A stretch of DNA of 64,000 bases from Dorea sp. 5-2. GTDB lineage: Bacteria; Bacillota; Clostridia; Lachnospirales; Lachnospiraceae. Below, piece by piece: positions 17,852 to 27,654 of this stretch (positions are counted from its first letter, which is position 1; the number at the start of each line of letters is the position of its first letter). Both the position numbers and the translations under genes were made by a program. Location: the NCBI RefSeq assembly GCF_000403455.2, contig NZ_KE159794.1:220933-284932 (forward strand), written 5' to 3'. The notes beneath the pieces are model-generated. The model saw nothing but the letters and a program-made list of their open reading frames with translations, was not told where the DNA came from and made no database searches.

Positions 17852-18796
17852 TTATATCAGCCCGAAACTTCGCAGTATATACAACCACCCCGTCAGTGTA
17901 AACGCGCTGAGCAACGTCGTCAGCATGACCACTCCGGAAGACAGGGTTCCTTCATGCCCCATATTCTTCGCCATCACATAACAAGTCACCGTCGTCGCCG
18001 AACCAAGCATGATCAGGATCGCCACCAGTTCTTCGCCGCGAAATCCAAGCCCCACCGCCATTGGTAAAAAGACGGCGCAGAATCCGATCAATTTGATGCC
18101 CGCAGCCGTAACCGCCGCTCCTGCCTTCGTGAATGCTTTTCTGATATCGAATGCCGCCCCCATCGCCATTAACCCAAGCGGAGTCGCCGTCCCGCCGATA
18201 CTCGATACCGTCTTCTTAAGGATCGGCGGCACCGGAAGCCGCAGGCACGACCACAAGAGACCTGCCGCGATCCCAAGGATGATCGGATTGGTCAGGACTC
18301 CTTTGAGCGTCTTACGGATCACAGAACGGTCGATTTCTTTCTGCTCCGGTCCGAAGACGGAAAGCACCAGGACTGCCATCACATTGTATAAAGGCACGCT
18401 CCCGATGATCATAAGCGGCGCCATTCCCGCCGTGCCATAGATATTCCGGATAAATGCGATCCCCAGGATCGCCGCGCTGCTGCGGTAAGACGCCTGTATG
18501 AATTCTCCCCGTATGGATGCATCCTTCCACAGACACGACACTCCTGCCGATATCGCTATACTGATCACCGTCGCTCCAAAGCAGAACATCACAAACTTCA
18601 CATTCCATACCTGTTTAATATCCACCGCCGCCAGGTCGCCGAACAACAGAACAGGCAGAGGCACCTTAAAAACAAAACGGTTCATCCGGGAAGCAAATGC
18701 ATCGTCTATCCATCCCATTCTGTGAAAAAATATCCCCAGTACCATAAGCAGGAATACCGGAACTGTCGCGTTTAAGCTAAATATCAGATTCTCCAT
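17852..18796 (-). CDS. AEC family transporter
   Basis: A 314-aa membrane protein with about ten hydrophobic spans, in the auxin efflux carrier (AEC) family. Seen: an N-terminal VPVFLLMVLGIFFHRMG, the central break with a basic loop, and a C-terminal half with GSATTVTCYVMAKNMG, usual in bacterial AEC exporters. Substrates in bacteria are often malate, other organic acids or unknown. The ATG at 18796 follows AAGGATGTGG; an earlier ATG at 18808 abuts its ribosome site and is less likely. It is divergent from the alpha-galactosidase gene. Confidence 0.85.
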   Translation of the reverse strand: MENLIFSLNATVPVFLLMVLGIFFHRMGWIDDAFASRMNRFVFKVPLPVLLFGDLAAVDIKQVWNVKFVMFCFGATVISIAISAGVSCLWKDASIRGEFIQASYRSSAAILGIAFIRNIYGTAGMAPLMIIGSVPLYNVMAVLVLSVFGPEQKEIDRSVIRKTLKGVLTNPIILGIAAGLLWSCLRLPVPPILKKTVSSIGGTATPLGLMAMGAAFDIRKAFTKAGAAVTAAGIKLIGFCAVFLPMAVGLGFRGEELVAILIMLGSATTVTCYVMAKNMGHEGTLSSGVVMLTTLLSAFTLTGWLYILRSFGLI

Positions 18797-18917
18797 CTGC
18801 TGCCACATCCTTTCAAAATATTATTTTGCATTACAGAAAATGCTTTGTAAAGAAAAACTACACTAAAATTTCCTGATTTTTTCTAACATTGTGACGAATG
18901 ACTTTTCTGACAGGCAT

Positions 18918-18925
18918 GGTATAAT
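18918..18925 (+). promoter_or_regulatory. extended -10 promoter for the alpha-galactosidase gene
   Basis: TGGTATAAT is a perfect -10 with the TGN extension; no good -35 was seen. It lies 38 bases upstream of the ATG at 18963, which rules out the longer open frame starting at 18891. Confidence 0.65.
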
Positions 18926-18962
18926 TTGGATAAAGCGCAAAAAAGGAGGCAAGAAGATACTT

Positions 18963-21152
18963 ATGGGAATTATTTATAATGAGGAACACAAAACTATCAC
19001 CTTACATACGAGACATACCTCTTATCAGATGAAGATCGGTAATCTGGACTACCTTCTTCATCTATATTACGGGCCGTCCATCCATGATGCCGATATGTCC
19101 TACCAGATCATGCAGTACGACCGCGGATTCTCCGGCAACCCTTATGAATCCAGAGACGCCCGGACCTTCTCACTGGACGCGCAGCCCCAGGAATTCAGCA
19201 CGCAGCAGCAGGGAGATTTCCGCACTGCAAGTATCGAAGTAGTCAACGCAGACGGCAGCTATTCCTACCATGGCAAGACCGTCGGCTTTAAGATCAAAGA
19301 CGGCAAATATCAGCTTGACACCCTTCCCTGTACATTCGCCGCAGCCGGAGACACCGTAGATACCCTTGAAGTCACACTGACCGATCAGGTTACCGGTGTG
19401 CAGGTTGTACTCCTGTACAGCGTATTTGAGGAAGCCGACATCATCACCAGAGCCGTGAAAGTCGTCAACAGCGGGGACGCGCCGATCCATCTCAAGAAGA
19501 TCATGTCCGTGTGCCTGGATTTCTTAAATGGTTCGGGCTTCGATCTGGTAAGCCTCCCCGGACGCTACGGACAGGAACGGCAGGTGGAAAGGCAGCATAT
19601 GACGCACCATATCCACACCATCGGAAGCGTCCGCGGATCCTCCAGCCATCAGCAGAACCCCTTCGTCGTCCTGTGTGACAGGAACGCTACCGAAGATTAT
19701 GGCAAATGCTATGGTTTCTCCCTGATGTACAGTGGGAATTTCCTTGCAGAAGCAGAGCTTGACCAGTATGACCAGCTCCGTCTTGTCATGGGGATCCATC
19801 CGAAGCAGTTCGTATACGAGCTAAAGCCGCAGGAGACCTTCGAAGGTCCCGAAGTCGTCATGGCATTCACGGAACATGGATTTACAGGGCTTTCTCATCT
19901 CTACCATGACTTCTACCGCACCAATCTGTGCCGGAGCAAATTCGTACAGGAGGTGCAGCGTCCGGTACTGATCAACAGCTGGGAAGCGGCGTTCATGGAT
20001 TTCGACGACGTGAAACTGGTCGAGATCGCCAAAGCCGCCAAGGATATGGGCGTAGACCTGCTTGTAATGGACGACGGGTGGTTTGGAAAGCGTGACGACG
20101 ATAACAGCGGGCTGGGCGACTGGTACGTAAACGAAAAGAAGATAAAGTGCGGGCTTCACAAGCTGGTAGAACAGATCAACGATATCGGGATGAAGTTCGG
20201 TATCTGGTTCGAGCCTGAGATGGTATCCGAGGACAGCGACCTGTACCGCGCACATCCGGAATGGGCAATGCAGATTCCCGGACGCCATGCCGTAAGGAGC
20301 CGCAATCAGATGGTTCTGGATATGAGCCGAAAAGATGTGCAGGATTATCTGATCGAGAAGGTCAACGGGATACTGGACGACGCCAATATCTTCTATGTAA
20401 AATGGGATATCAACCGTTCTCTTGCGGATATCTGGTCCAACGATCTGCCTCCTGAGAGACAGGGCGAGGTGTATCACCGTTATATCCTTGGACTGTACCA
20501 CGTGATGGATGAGATCATCAAGACACATCCCGACATCCTGTTCGAAGGATGCTCCGGCGGCGGCGGACGTTATGACGCGGCGATGCTCCACTATTATCCG
20601 CAATATTGGGTCAGCGATAACAATCACCCCATCGACCGTCTGAAGCTCCATTACGGAACTTCCTTCGTCTATCCGGTATGTACCATGGGCGCCCACATTT
20701 CCGATACCGGAAAGTTCGTTCCGATCAAGACCAAGGCTGTCGTCGCCATGTGCGGAACCTTCGGCTATGAACTGGACGCGACTCATCTGTCCAAGGAAGA
20801 CCACGCCGTCTGCAAGGAACAGAGCGACCTGTTCCGCAAGTATTATCCGCTTATCATCAAGGGGGACTACTACCGCCTGACGAATCCGTTCGAGGCGGGC
20901 AACATGACCGCATGGCAGCATGTATCGAAGGATAAGTCCGAGTCGCTCCTGAGTGTGGTCGTCACGAACCTCACCTGCAACGGGCCGCAGGAATACATCC
21001 GCGCCAAAGGCCTGAAGCCTGACGCCATGTATTCTGTGAACAGCGGGAAAGAGCTGCGTTCCGGCTCCGCACTGATGAATGCCGGGCTTCCGATCGAGCG
21101 GGAGGTCGAGGAATATACCGCCTTCCAGTTCCATCTTAAGGAACAGGCATAA
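18963..21152 (+). CDS. alpha-galactosidase, GH36 family
   Basis: A 729-aa enzyme that hydrolyses terminal alpha-1,6-galactose from raffinose-type sugars and melibiose. The catalytic nucleophile aspartate is in YVKWDINRS and the acid/base aspartate in YWVSDN, after the conserved CSGGGGRYDAAMLHY. The N-terminal 330 residues are the beta-supersandwich domain, followed by the TIM barrel and a C-terminal beta domain. No signal peptide, so cytoplasmic. AAAGGAGG lies 13 bases upstream of the ATG. No sugar transporter or regulator is adjacent, so the gene stands alone here. Confidence 0.95.
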   Translation: MGIIYNEEHKTITLHTRHTSYQMKIGNLDYLLHLYYGPSIHDADMSYQIMQYDRGFSGNPYESRDARTFSLDAQPQEFSTQQQGDFRTASIEVVNADGSYSYHGKTVGFKIKDGKYQLDTLPCTFAAAGDTVDTLEVTLTDQVTGVQVVLLYSVFEEADIITRAVKVVNSGDAPIHLKKIMSVCLDFLNGSGFDLVSLPGRYGQERQVERQHMTHHIHTIGSVRGSSSHQQNPFVVLCDRNATEDYGKCYGFSLMYSGNFLAEAELDQYDQLRLVMGIHPKQFVYELKPQETFEGPEVVMAFTEHGFTGLSHLYHDFYRTNLCRSKFVQEVQRPVLINSWEAAFMDFDDVKLVEIAKAAKDMGVDLLVMDDGWFGKRDDDNSGLGDWYVNEKKIKCGLHKLVEQINDIGMKFGIWFEPEMVSEDSDLYRAHPEWAMQIPGRHAVRSRNQMVLDMSRKDVQDYLIEKVNGILDDANIFYVKWDINRSLADIWSNDLPPERQGEVYHRYILGLYHVMDEIIKTHPDILFEGCSGGGGRYDAAMLHYYPQYWVSDNNHPIDRLKLHYGTSFVYPVCTMGAHISDTGKFVPIKTKAVVAMCGTFGYELDATHLSKEDHAVCKEQSDLFRKYYPLIIKGDYYRLTNPFEAGNMTAWQHVSKDKSESLLSVVVTNLTCNGPQEYIRAKGLKPDAMYSVNSGKELRSGSALMNAGLPIEREVEEYTAFQFHLKEQA

Positions 21153-21168
21153 AAGTATTGGATAAGTA

Positions 21169-21197
21169 TTGATTTTCCGCACCTGATATCCTATACT
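21169..21197 (+). promoter_or_regulatory. promoter upstream of the MATE gene
   Basis: TTGATT (21169-21174), a 17-base spacer and TATACT (21192-21197). It predicts a start near 21204 and a leader of about 90 bases containing two hairpins. Confidence 0.65.
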
Positions 21198-21205
21198 TGA
21201 TGAAA

Positions 21206-21273
21206 CAGGGTGCATCCCTGAATATACAGAACTGCCGCAAGATAAGCCGGACGGCTGTCTTGATAACAGTTCT
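21206..21273 (+). promoter_or_regulatory. structured 5' leader of the MATE gene
   Basis: Hairpin 1 is CAGGG-TGCAT-CCCTG (21206-21220). Element 2 (21228-21273) is three nested stems: AGAACTG/CAGTTCT, CAAGA/TCTTG and AGCC/GGCT around a GGAC loop. The ribosome site follows 10 bases later. It matches no riboswitch class I can recognise. Confidence 0.45.
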
Positions 21274-21294
21274 CAGAATATAGGAGGTCCTGCC

Positions 21295-22635
21295 ATGTCA
21301 GGTTCTTCATCAACATTGATGACAGAAGGTTCTATCTGGAAGCACATTCTTACATTTGCGTTTCCACTTTTTTGGGGAAATCTTTTTCAACAGCTTTATA
21401 ATACCGCCGATTCACTGATCGTAGGCAATTTCATCGGGAATGCCGCCCTTGCGGCGGTCAGCTCGTCAAGCAGCCTGATCTTCCTGATGGTCGGCTTCTT
21501 CAACGGGATCGCCATCGGAGCCGGCGTCGTCATCGCCAGATATTTCGGCGCCAGAGAATTCAAAAAGCTACGGCTGTCCATACATACAACCATAGCTTTC
21601 GGTCTGATCTGCGGCATTGCGCTCACCTTCGTCGGCGTCTTTGCCGCGCCGCAGATCCTGCGTCTGATGGGGACGCCCGCCGAGGTCCTGCCTAACTCTA
21701 TAACTTACTTCCGCATCTATTTCCTCGGCTCACTGGCTTTCGTGATGTATAATTTCTCCGTCGGCATCCTGCAGTCTGTCGGAGACAGCCGCCATCCGCT
21801 GATCTATCTGATCGTCTCTTCCGCGATCAACATCATACTCGACCTGGTGCTGATCGGAGGATTCCACTTCGGGGTCGGCGCCGCCGCGTTTGCCACTGTG
21901 GTCTCACAGTTTATCAGCGTATGCCTGTGCCTGATCCAGCTGCTGCGAAGCCCCGACGAATACCGTCTCTCTATCCGGGAAATACGGATAGATAAGAATA
22001 TGCTCCGGCAGCTTTTGAACAACGGGCTCCCGGCGGGACTGCAGAATTCCATCATATCCGTTGCCAATGTATTCGTCCAGGCTAATATTAACCAGTTCGG
22101 ACAGATGGCTGTCGCGGGATGCGGCGCGTATTCGAAGATCCAGGGCTTCGGCTTCCTGCCCATCACCTGCTTCTCTCTGGCTCTGACCACCTTCATAAGC
22201 CAGAACCTTGGAGCCAGAAAGTATGAGCGCGCCCGAAAAGGAGCCCTGTTCGGAATTGCATGTACCACCGCAATGGCTGAGCTGATCGGGGTCTTCATCT
22301 ACCTGTTCGCCCCGAAGCTGATCGCCGCGTTCAACAATACCCCCGAGGTCATTGCCTTCGGCGCCCGGCAGGCGCACACAGAGACCGCTTTCTTCTTCCT
22401 GCTCGCCTTCTCGCACTGTATGGCAGGCATCCTCCGGGGCGCAGGCAAATCCATGGTTCCCATGGTCGTTATGCTGATCTTCTGGTGTATCTTCCGGGTA
22501 AGCTATATCTCCGTCATGATACGGTTCATACCGGATATCCGTGTGATCTTCTGGGCGTATCCGCTAACCTGGTCCTTAAGTTCACTGGTATTCCTGATCT
22601 ATTACCGAAAGACAAAGTGGGATCGTATCACTTAG
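21295..22635 (+). CDS. MATE family efflux transporter
   Basis: A 446-aa membrane protein with about twelve hydrophobic spans in two homologous halves, typical of multidrug and toxic compound extrusion transporters (cation-coupled antiport). Family signatures: FPLFWGNLFQQLYNTADSLIVG near the start is characteristic, split here as FWGNLFQQLYNTADS, plus the ISQNLGARKYERARKG segment. The ATG follows TAGGAGGTCCTGCC. Its 3' end overlaps the convergent DegV frame by 8 bases. Confidence 0.93.
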   Translation: MSGSSSTLMTEGSIWKHILTFAFPLFWGNLFQQLYNTADSLIVGNFIGNAALAAVSSSSSLIFLMVGFFNGIAIGAGVVIARYFGAREFKKLRLSIHTTIAFGLICGIALTFVGVFAAPQILRLMGTPAEVLPNSITYFRIYFLGSLAFVMYNFSVGILQSVGDSRHPLIYLIVSSAINIILDLVLIGGFHFGVGAAAFATVVSQFISVCLCLIQLLRSPDEYRLSIREIRIDKNMLRQLLNNGLPAGLQNSIISVANVFVQANINQFGQMAVAGCGAYSKIQGFGFLPITCFSLALTTFISQNLGARKYERARKGALFGIACTTAMAELIGVFIYLFAPKLIAAFNNTPEVIAFGARQAHTETAFFFLLAFSHCMAGILRGAGKSMVPMVVMLIFWCIFRVSYISVMIRFIPDIRVIFWAYPLTWSLSSLVFLIYYRKTKWDRIT

Positions 22636-23475
22636 ATCCCACAACGCCAAATGCGCCCGGACCGCCGTGTGTAGTGATCACGCCGCCGGTCTTGACCCAT
22701 GTAACCTTCTGAACCCCACATTCTAGCGCCGCTTCTTCTGCTTCCCTCTTAATCTCCTCGTCAAGCCCCGGCGCCCATATAAGCCACAGCTCTTCCTTAT
22801 TAAGATCCTGTTCGGCAATATAGTCTCTGACCAGCTGCGGCGCGATCTTCTTCATCGTCCCGCGGTGCTTCTTCGTCGCCTTAAGATACCCGTCCAGAAT
22901 CTCGATCCGCGGATGAATCTTAAGCAGCGCCCGCACAATGCCGCCGCGTTGCTGACCCTTCCCCCGGCGCGTAAGAATTCCAATGTATCCGGCACAAAGC
23001 ACATATGCACCTTCCTGCTTACTTCCTCCGCCTTCGCTCTTGCTTCCTCTACCGACCACTCCGGATGCTCCCTGATAAGCTTCGCCATCGTAAGCACCAC
23101 AACGCACTGCCCGACAGACACATGCTTCGTATCTATCGCCGTCACATAATCCCTGCCCTCTGCAGCGATCATGCCGCTCTGGTAAGAACAGGTCGTAACG
23201 GCTGAGTATGCCAGATACAGGATCTGCCCGTCGGGATGTTCCCGGTGTATCCTGTCAAATATCGTCTCAAAATCCTCCGGCACACTTCCGCTGGTCTTGG
23301 GAAGCTGTCCTGTATTCCTATAATGATCACAGACTTCCTCCGGCGGAAATGATCCGTCGTCCCTGGTCTCCTTGCCGAACGACACATGCATCGGAACGAT
23401 ATATATCCCATACTCCCGCGCAGCCTCCGGCGGAATGTCAGAACCTGTCTCTGCAAGCAATACTATATTTCCCAT
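22628..23475 (-). pseudogene. DegV family fatty-acid-binding protein, frameshifted
   Basis: Two frames together make one DegV protein of about 282 aa. The N-terminal part (23475 to about 22940) starts MGNIVLLAETGSDIPPE and runs through CFVPDTLEFLRAGGRVSNAA. The usual continuation (LLKIHPRIEILDGYLKATKK to GGVITTHGGPGAFG) is in a second frame. One base seems missing near 22935-22950, where a valine or similar codon is expected before LLKIHP. DegV/FakB proteins bind fatty acids for the FakA kinase. It may be a true mutation or a sequencing error. The start has AAAAGGAG. Confidence 0.85.
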
Positions 23476-23543
23476 AATCTTCTCCTTTTCACGCCCACGA
23501 ATCTTTCATGATTTTTTAACATGGTTCTTATTACTACATTTCA

Positions 23544-23596
23544 TTGTATAGTATGCCCTTTTATGATACAATTTACAAAACAGTAATATTTGTAAA
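23544..23596 (+). promoter_or_regulatory. promoter and likely TetR operator upstream of tetR-yitT
   Basis: TTGTAT (23544-23549), a 17-base spacer and TACAAT (23567-23572). Immediately over the expected start point lies an inverted repeat, TTTACAAA (23572-23579) and TTTGTAAA (23589-23596), with a 9-base spacer. Its position fits autorepression by the TetR-type protein that follows. Confidence 0.6.
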
Positions 23597-23619
23597 ATAA
23601 TCCGGTAAGGAGAACTATC

Positions 23620-24186
23620 ATGAAACGGAATCTTCCATTGATGAAGAATATCTTCGGGAACAAATTTACCAAGAGAAATCGATTTACCAGACAGTGCATC
23701 GGCGAATCCATGATCAGCCTGATGCAGGGGAAGAATTATGATGATATCACGGTATCAGATATCGTAAAGAAAGCAGGCGTATCCCGCATGACGTTCTACC
23801 ACTATTTCCCGACCAAGACAGACGCCCTCAATAATTATCTCTACGAGATCATCGAGCTCTATCTGGAGGACTGTAGCCGCTCCATCGGCATCGACAGATT
23901 TGACGATGCACAGCACATCCGGCATGCCTTCCTGTTCTTTGACCAGTATGCAGATTTCTTCCTGACACTGGCATGCGCCAATCTGCATGCCCTGATGATC
24001 CATGCCCTCAACGAATACATGATCAAGATGGTAGGACCGATCTATCCCCGCTCCGCTTATGAGCTCTACTTCTACGCCGGCGCCTTGTTCAACACCTTCC
24101 TGAAATGGGAAGAAGAAGGCAAACAGCAGTCCATAGACGACATCATCTGCGTAGTATGCCAGTGCTGTAACATCCATCTGAATTAG
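23620..24186 (+). CDS. TetR/AcrR family transcriptional regulator
   Basis: A 188-aa regulator. The N-terminal helix-turn-helix is ITVSDIVKKAGVSRMTFYHY (about residues 45-65), a textbook TetR signature. The C-terminal ligand-binding region is of the shorter type seen in many Clostridia regulators. The ATG follows TAAGGAGAACTATC. It is 15 bases before the YitT gene and probably controls it and itself through the palindrome at its promoter. The ligand is unknown. Confidence 0.9.
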   Translation: MKRNLPLMKNIFGNKFTKRNRFTRQCIGESMISLMQGKNYDDITVSDIVKKAGVSRMTFYHYFPTKTDALNNYLYEIIELYLEDCSRSIGIDRFDDAQHIRHAFLFFDQYADFFLTLACANLHALMIHALNEYMIKMVGPIYPRSAYELYFYAGALFNTFLKWEEEGKQQSIDDIICVVCQCCNIHLN

Positions 24187-24201
24187 GAGGAATCTATTAT
24201 T

Positions 24202-25050
24202 ATGAATACCTTTTTATCACTCATCTCTGTAGTTATAGGGAACTTTCTGTATGCCCTGACCGTGAAGCTGTTCCTGCTTCCCGCCGGACTGGTGACAGGC
24301 GGAACCACCGGGATCGCGCTGACCGTCAACCATCTGGCCGGCTCTTCTATCTCTGTGTTCGTCCTTGTCTTCAACATAGCGATGCTGATCATTGGCTTCT
24401 TCTTCCTCGGCAAAGCCTTCGCCGCCACCACTCTTGCAAGTACCTTCCTGTACCCGCTGTCACTGGAGCTGCTTGACCGGATGCTTGGCGATTATACCCT
24501 GACCCAGGACATCCTGCTGTGCACCATCTTCTCCGGGCTTGGGATCGGGATGGCGCTTGGGATCGTCATTCGTTCCGGCGCTTCTACAGGCGGTATGGAC
24601 ATCCCGCCGCTTGTGCTGCAAAAATCTATACGGATCCCCGTCTCCGTCAGCATGTACGCATTTGACGTGTGCATCCTGCTGTCACAGGCATTGTTCCGCC
24701 CGGCGGAAAATATCCTGTACGGAGTCGTATTGGTGCTGATCTACACCCTCGTACTGGATAAAATGCTGCTCATGGGCGCGACAAGGACCGAGATCAAGGT
24801 CATCAGCGAGAAATCCGACGAGATACGCGACGCCATCCTGACCCAGATCGACCGGGGCGTCACCATATTAAACGGGGAGAGCGGCTACCTGCATAACCCC
24901 TCTCCCGTAATTCTTAGTGTGATCTCCAACCGGGAACTGCCTAAGGTGGAGAAAGTGATCCACAAGATCGACCCAGAGAGCTTCATCATCGTCAGCAGGG
25001 TCAGCGAAGTACGGGGACGCGGCTTCTCACTGAACAAACGTTATCAATGA
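24202..25050 (+). CDS. YitT family membrane protein (DUF161 and DUF2179)
   Basis: A 282-aa protein with five or six membrane spans in the first 190 residues (LPAGLVTGGTTGIAL is a family mark) and a soluble C-terminal DUF2179 domain (about residues 200-280, ending SEVRGRGFSLNKRYQ). Widespread in Firmicutes; the transport or other function is not established. RBS TTAGGAGGAATC. Likely co-transcribed with the TetR gene and therefore under its control. Confidence 0.88.
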   Translation: MNTFLSLISVVIGNFLYALTVKLFLLPAGLVTGGTTGIALTVNHLAGSSISVFVLVFNIAMLIIGFFFLGKAFAATTLASTFLYPLSLELLDRMLGDYTLTQDILLCTIFSGLGIGMALGIVIRSGASTGGMDIPPLVLQKSIRIPVSVSMYAFDVCILLSQALFRPAENILYGVVLVLIYTLVLDKMLLMGATRTEIKVISEKSDEIRDAILTQIDRGVTILNGESGYLHNPSPVILSVISNRELPKVEKVIHKIDPESFIIVSRVSEVRGRGFSLNKRYQ

Positions 25051-25062
25051 GTATGCCGCCTG

Positions 25063-27654
25063 CTACTCCATTCTACACAGCCGCTCCACCACACTGAGCC
25101 TGTGCATATACCGGCAGCATATTACCGGCACCAGGACCGCCACCGCCAGCAAGACCGGTATGCAGACCGCAAGCGGCAGGATGGTAAAATGCCATTTGAA
25201 GAAATACATCTCATCCCCAAAGGGTTTCACCACCAGTACGCTTATAAAGAAGGAGGCTATAACAGAACAGATCCCTGTATACAACGCATAGAATCCGCCC
25301 TCACAGCACAGCATCTGCCTTAACTGCTTTCCGGTCATACCCACCGCCTCCATCATGGCGAACTCCCGCTTTCGGTACAGCACGGACGTCGCCATGGTAT
25401 TGATGAAGTTCAGGATGCCGATCAGCGCCAGGATCAGGGCGAGCAGGCTTCCCGCCAGTGTATATATATTCTTATACTCTTCAAATTCCGCCTCAGCCAC
25501 CGCTTTGGAGGTATATGTCAGATCCGGATCGATCTGTTCACAGTAATCCTTCATCCATGCTTCCACCGCCTCTTCCTCCTCCGCTCTCACATTCACCAGC
25601 GTGCGCATCGGCTGCTGCTCCCCCATTAGATCCAGATATTCTTCCTCGGGCAGGATATAATCACAGTCGAAGATCCCAAAGGTCTGAAATCCGCAGACAT
25701 AAGGCATATCCGCCACGGCAAGCACCTCATACTCACGGCGCTCCCCCGCTTCATTACAGACCGTCACCTTCTCGCCCGGCAGGAAGAAGTCGATCCCCTC
25801 GCTGCCGCCCGCGAAAAATCTCGTCCCGATCACATAGTCTCCGCTCCGGAACTTCTCCCAGTCAAGCTCGCCTTCCGGATCCTCCAGTTTATCCAGGATC
25901 ATCTCCCCGATCCCATAGACCTTGCCCTGCATCTTCTCTTCTTCTCGCCAGGCTTCGGCAATCTCAGCCGTACCATCTTCCCGCCAATATTCCTGTACCT
26001 TCGGATTCTCGAAAATACGCTCCTCAAGCAGCCCATAATTTTCTTTCCCGATAACAGGATCCAACTCCTTCATGTAGATATTTCCTATCTCTTCGATCCC
26101 TTCCTGCCGCCCAAGCTCCGTTAAGAACGCCTCCGTCACACCGTCCGTCACCACTGCCCCACGAGAAACCGTGACACTGTCCAGTGTAGCGTCCGAGACG
26201 GAGAAATCACTGAGGATCCGCCTTGCCACGAAGCTGTCCGCGTCATAGCCGCTGACCAGGGTATAGACACTGTTCAGAAGGATAATCGACATAGACAGAG
26301 ACGCGACTACCACCACTACCTTTTTCCGGTTCCTGCGGATGTTTGCCCCCGCCATCCTCCATGGGTTCACATGACCCGGCTTCTTTTTGAAATTCTGTCT
26401 TCCTCTTAAGCCTTGCACTTCCCGGGAATGATCGCCTGAACCCTCCGTGTATCGCACAGCCTCCACAGGCGACGCCTTAGATGCGATCCTGCAGGGGCGG
26501 ATACAGCTTAGCGCGACCGTCAGATAGGAGAACGCCGCCGCCCCAATGAACACCCAGGGCTTCAGTTCTATCTCTGCGCCCGAGACGGCAAAGACCCCAA
26601 ACGTATGCACAAATACCGGAAGCAGAAATTTTCCGGCAAGAACCCCGGCAAGCAAGCCAACCGGAATCCCCTGCCAAGACAGCATATTTGCCTGACGGTA
26701 CACCATCTTCCGAAGCTGCTTCCCCGTCATGCCGATCGTCTTCAGAAGCCCGTAATACCGGATATCCCGGTATACATTAATATAGAAGATATTATAAATG
26801 ATCAGATAGCCTGACAGCAGGATCACAAGAAGCAGGCATACGATCAGCAGAAGAAGGCTTGGATCTGCCGACTCGCCCAGATAAGCCCAGTTGACCCCCA
26901 CAGGCGCATATTCCGGGAATCCGCATCGCTCCTTGAGCTTCGCAACCTGGCCCTCGAGATGGAATCCCACCGCAAAATTAAAGTCCGCCATGATCCTGCC
27001 CGCATAATCGGATGCGTCAATATCTCCCTCCATCGCAGAAGTTACCGGAGTCGGCGCCGCCTCGGCGGCAAAAGCCTCCGACACCGCGGCAGCCTGCGCC
27101 CTGGCAATTCGGTCCCCCTGATAATAACCGCACAACGTAAATGTCTTCTCCACCGTCTTCTCATTGATCCGGATCTGCAGAGGAACCTTCGTCCCGATCT
27201 CGCACGGAAGCCCAAGCGCCTGCAACGTTAGGTCGCTCATGACAATCTCATCCTCCCTGCCGGGCATATGCCCTGTCTCCGGATAGCAAAAGCTCATCTT
27301 CGCATTCAAGTCCTCATAATAACTGACCTCCGTGTGCAGCTTCACCAGTTCCTTGTTATCCGCACTTCCCACGAAGATACGGCAGGAGAGATCCCGGATC
27401 TTCTCATCCTCGCTGACAATACGATATTCCTCCTGCGTCAGATACTTGAACCCTGCATGGGAGCTTGTGCCCACCTGCCGCATCGCCGCCCTCTGGTGCT
27501 TCTCGATCATACTCCCGCCGACCGTAAAGACCGTCGCAAACAGCGCCGCCGTAAGCGCGATCGCCAACGACGCGATAATTCCCCGCCCTTTTCCCGCCTT
27601 CCTCGTCCGATCCGCGATCCGGCGGATCACCTTCTGATTCTTTACTCTACGCAT
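25063..27654 (-). CDS. ABC transporter permease with two FtsX-like regions
   Basis: An 863-aa permease: one N-terminal span, an extracellular domain, three spans (about residues 275-390), a second large extracellular domain, and three final spans. The FtsX signatures YGLLKTIGMTGKQLRKM and FAMMEAVGMTGKQLRQML occur in both halves. The ATG at 27654 (MRRVKNQK) is chosen over GTG codons upstream since GGTGG precedes it. It overlaps the ATPase gene by 8 bases. With the adjacent two-component system it forms a Bce-like module, usually for peptide antibiotic sensing or defence. Confidence 0.88.
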   Translation of the reverse strand: MRRVKNQKVIRRIADRTRKAGKGRGIIASLAIALTAALFATVFTVGGSMIEKHQRAAMRQVGTSSHAGFKYLTQEEYRIVSEDEKIRDLSCRIFVGSADNKELVKLHTEVSYYEDLNAKMSFCYPETGHMPGREDEIVMSDLTLQALGLPCEIGTKVPLQIRINEKTVEKTFTLCGYYQGDRIARAQAAAVSEAFAAEAAPTPVTSAMEGDIDASDYAGRIMADFNFAVGFHLEGQVAKLKERCGFPEYAPVGVNWAYLGESADPSLLLLIVCLLLVILLSGYLIIYNIFYINVYRDIRYYGLLKTIGMTGKQLRKMVYRQANMLSWQGIPVGLLAGVLAGKFLLPVFVHTFGVFAVSGAEIELKPWVFIGAAAFSYLTVALSCIRPCRIASKASPVEAVRYTEGSGDHSREVQGLRGRQNFKKKPGHVNPWRMAGANIRRNRKKVVVVVASLSMSIILLNSVYTLVSGYDADSFVARRILSDFSVSDATLDSVTVSRGAVVTDGVTEAFLTELGRQEGIEEIGNIYMKELDPVIGKENYGLLEERIFENPKVQEYWREDGTAEIAEAWREEEKMQGKVYGIGEMILDKLEDPEGELDWEKFRSGDYVIGTRFFAGGSEGIDFFLPGEKVTVCNEAGERREYEVLAVADMPYVCGFQTFGIFDCDYILPEEEYLDLMGEQQPMRTLVNVRAEEEEAVEAWMKDYCEQIDPDLTYTSKAVAEAEFEEYKNIYTLAGSLLALILALIGILNFINTMATSVLYRKREFAMMEAVGMTGKQLRQMLCCEGGFYALYTGICSVIASFFISVLVVKPFGDEMYFFKWHFTILPLAVCIPVLLAVAVLVPVICCRYMHRLSVVERLCRME

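Noticed and set aside
18891..18962. Earlier start of the alpha-galactosidase gene
   Set aside because: It would begin upstream of the -10 promoter box; the enzyme family begins at MGIIYNEEHKT.
19821..21215. 464-codon open frame on the minus strand
   Set aside because: It lies wholly opposite the alpha-galactosidase gene, whose catalytic motifs are clear; it shows no domain and is a mirror artefact of GC-rich codons.
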